A stretch of DNA of 7,057 nucleotides from Deltaproteobacteria bacterium. GTDB taxonomy: Bacteria > Desulfobacterota > Desulfobaccia > Desulfobaccales > 0-14-0-80-60-11. Location: assembly GCA_019308625.1 (NCBI GenBank), contig JAFDHU010000120.1, positions 1 to 7,057 on the forward strand. The letters are read 5' to 3'. The notes beneath the pieces are model-generated. The model was not told where the DNA came from. It was given only the letters and a program-made list of their open reading frames with translations, and searched no databases. Shown here in pieces: positions 6,599-7,057 of the stretch. The position numbers were made by a program, and so were the translations under genes. Within the stretch, counting starts at the first letter, position 1; each line of letters begins with the position of its first letter.

Positions 6599-6871
6599 GT
6601 TGTCCCCACGCACGTGGGGGTGAACCGGCCACATACCATCTCAGAACCGGGTCCAGAATGTTGTCCCCACGCACGTGGGGGTGAACCGCGGGTTGCTGAC
6701 TACTTTCAGGGGCCTTTGGCGTTGTCCCCACGCACGTGGGGGTGAACCGATGTCCGCCGGCGTCTCCTCCCGGGCCTGCCGGTTGTCCCCACGCACGTGG
6801 GGGTGAACCGACTCCGACCAGCAAAGAAATGGAGGCCCGGGCGTTGTCCCCACGCACGTGGGGGTGAACCG
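6599..6871 (+). CRISPR. Type I-E CRISPR array, 5 repeats and 4 spacers
   Basis: Five identical 29-bp repeats lie at 6599-6627, 6660-6688, 6721-6749, 6782-6810 and 6843-6871, with four spacers of exactly 32 bp at 6628-6659, 6689-6720, 6750-6781 and 6811-6842. The period is a strict 61 bp. Each repeat starts GTTGTCCCC and ends GTGAACCG, with CCCCAC and GTGGGG forming a six-pair stem around a GCAC loop. Cas6e should cut after the stem and leave the 8-nt handle GUGAACCG, like AUAAACCG in E. coli. This places the crRNA on the + strand, in the cas gene direction, with repeat 1 leader-proximal. The last full repeat is not degenerate. The spacers were not recognised as matching anything in the window. 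Confidence 0.99.
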
Positions 6872-6923
6872 GGGCGGGTTTAAGCGCTACAACAAAGGGG
6901 GCAAGGGGAATCGCAGGCACTGA

Positions 6924-6936
6924 TGGGGGGAAACCG
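6924..6936 (+). repeat. Possible decayed terminal repeat (3' half only)
   Basis: TGGGGGGAAACCG matches the last 13 bases of the CRISPR repeat (TGGGGGTGAACCG) at 11 of 13 positions. If it were the end of a sixth repeat, that repeat would span 6908-6936, with the 5' half unrecognisable, and the preceding spacer would be 36 bp rather than 32. The four-base offset and the G-rich setting mean chance similarity is possible. Confidence 0.35.
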
Positions 6937-6976
6937 GCGATAATATTCACCCATGTAATTCACCGAGCAAAGATAA

Positions 6977-7002
6977 AGGGGTTAGGAAATAACCTAACCC
7001 CT
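6977..7002 (-). terminator. Hairpin terminator, probably of the convergent tRNA-Arg gene
   Basis: AGGGGTTAGG (6977-6986) and CCTAACCCCT (6993-7002) form a perfect 10-bp stem with a six-base AAATAA loop. On the - strand the stem is followed by TTTATCTTT, an acceptable U-rich tail, and it lies ten bases past the tRNA 3' end. On the + strand it is followed by GGAAATTT, which is weak, but the hairpin may still slow transcription coming out of the array. Confidence 0.65.
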
Positions 7003-7011
7003 GGAAATTTC

Positions 7012-7057
7012 TGGCGCGCCCAGAAGGATTCGAACCTCCGACACACGGATTCGTAGT
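7012..7057 (-). tRNA. tRNA-Arg (anticodon ACG), 3' part, cut by window edge
   Basis: Read on the - strand from the edge, the sequence gives the last base of the anticodon 5' stem (A), the loop CTACGAA with anticodon ACG, the stem strand TCCGT, a five-base variable loop GTGTC and a T arm of GGAGG, TTCGAAT and CCTTC (one G-U pair). The acceptor strand TGGGCGC, discriminator G and an encoded CCA (7012-7014 on the + strand) follow. The A31-U39 pair is satisfied. The loop and T arm match bacterial tRNA-Arg(ACG), whose A34 is normally edited to inosine by TadA to read CGU, CGC and CGA. The 5' half, including the D arm, is outside the window. Confidence 0.88.

Noticed and set aside
6939..6944. GATAAT as a possible -10 promoter element after the array
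   Set aside because: No -35-like sequence lies at a suitable distance and no gene follows on the + strand before the convergent tRNA.
6594..6950. Minus-strand open frames with repeated SPPRAWGQ, VHPHVRGD and FTPTCVGTT peptides (also at 6641-6853, 6356-6634 and 6007-6639)
   Set aside because: These peptides are the three frames of the CRISPR repeat read backwards, a well-known source of spurious proteins in databases. They have no ribosome binding site or homology independent of the repeats.

Overview
The window is almost entirely one type I-E (Cse/Cascade) CRISPR-Cas locus on the + strand of a GC-rich bacterium, with part of a tRNA-Arg gene facing it from the right edge. The order is the canonical one: cas3 (3' end only), cse1/cas8e, cse2/cas11, cas7e, cas5e, cas6e, cas1e, cas2e, then a CRISPR array of five repeats and four spacers. 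I see no new defence family. The points of interest lie in details of a known system.

Organism: every gene has a strong AGGAGG-type ribosome binding site, codons favour G/C in third position, and the tRNA encodes its own CCA. The repeat (GTTGTCCCC...GTGAACCG) and Cas6e look close to what I remember of Thermus thermophilus I-E. That does not fix a taxon; a GC-rich Firmicute, a deltaproteobacterium or another thermophile-like lineage are all possible.

Layout: 2-619 is the C-terminal end of Cas3. 616-2136 is Cse1, whose reading frame appears broken near base 1987, because the conserved C-terminal end continues in the +1 frame to 2140, directly against the cse2 start. 2141-2683 is Cse2, 2700-3881 Cas7e, 3878-4681 Cas5e, 4656-5330 Cas6e, 5342-6310 Cas1 and 6307-6582 Cas2. 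6599-6871 is the array (29-bp repeats, 32-bp spacers, exact 61-bp period). 6872-7011 is a short non-coding stretch with a possible decayed repeat and a hairpin terminator. 7012-7057 is the 3' part of tRNA-Arg(ACG) on the - strand.

How it works together: Cas1-Cas2 insert spacers. Cas6e cuts the array transcript in each repeat and leaves the GUGAACCG 5' handle. Cse1, Cse2, Cas7e, Cas5e and Cas6e form Cascade around the crRNA, and Cas3 is recruited to degrade bound DNA. Gene junctions are overlapping or nearly so (ATGA overlaps at three), so the operon is probably translationally coupled. Only 16 bp separate cas2 from the first repeat, so the array may be transcribed with the operon, and any leader would have to lie inside cas2. 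If the cse1 frameshift is real rather than a sequencing error, interference could be impaired while adaptation genes stay intact.
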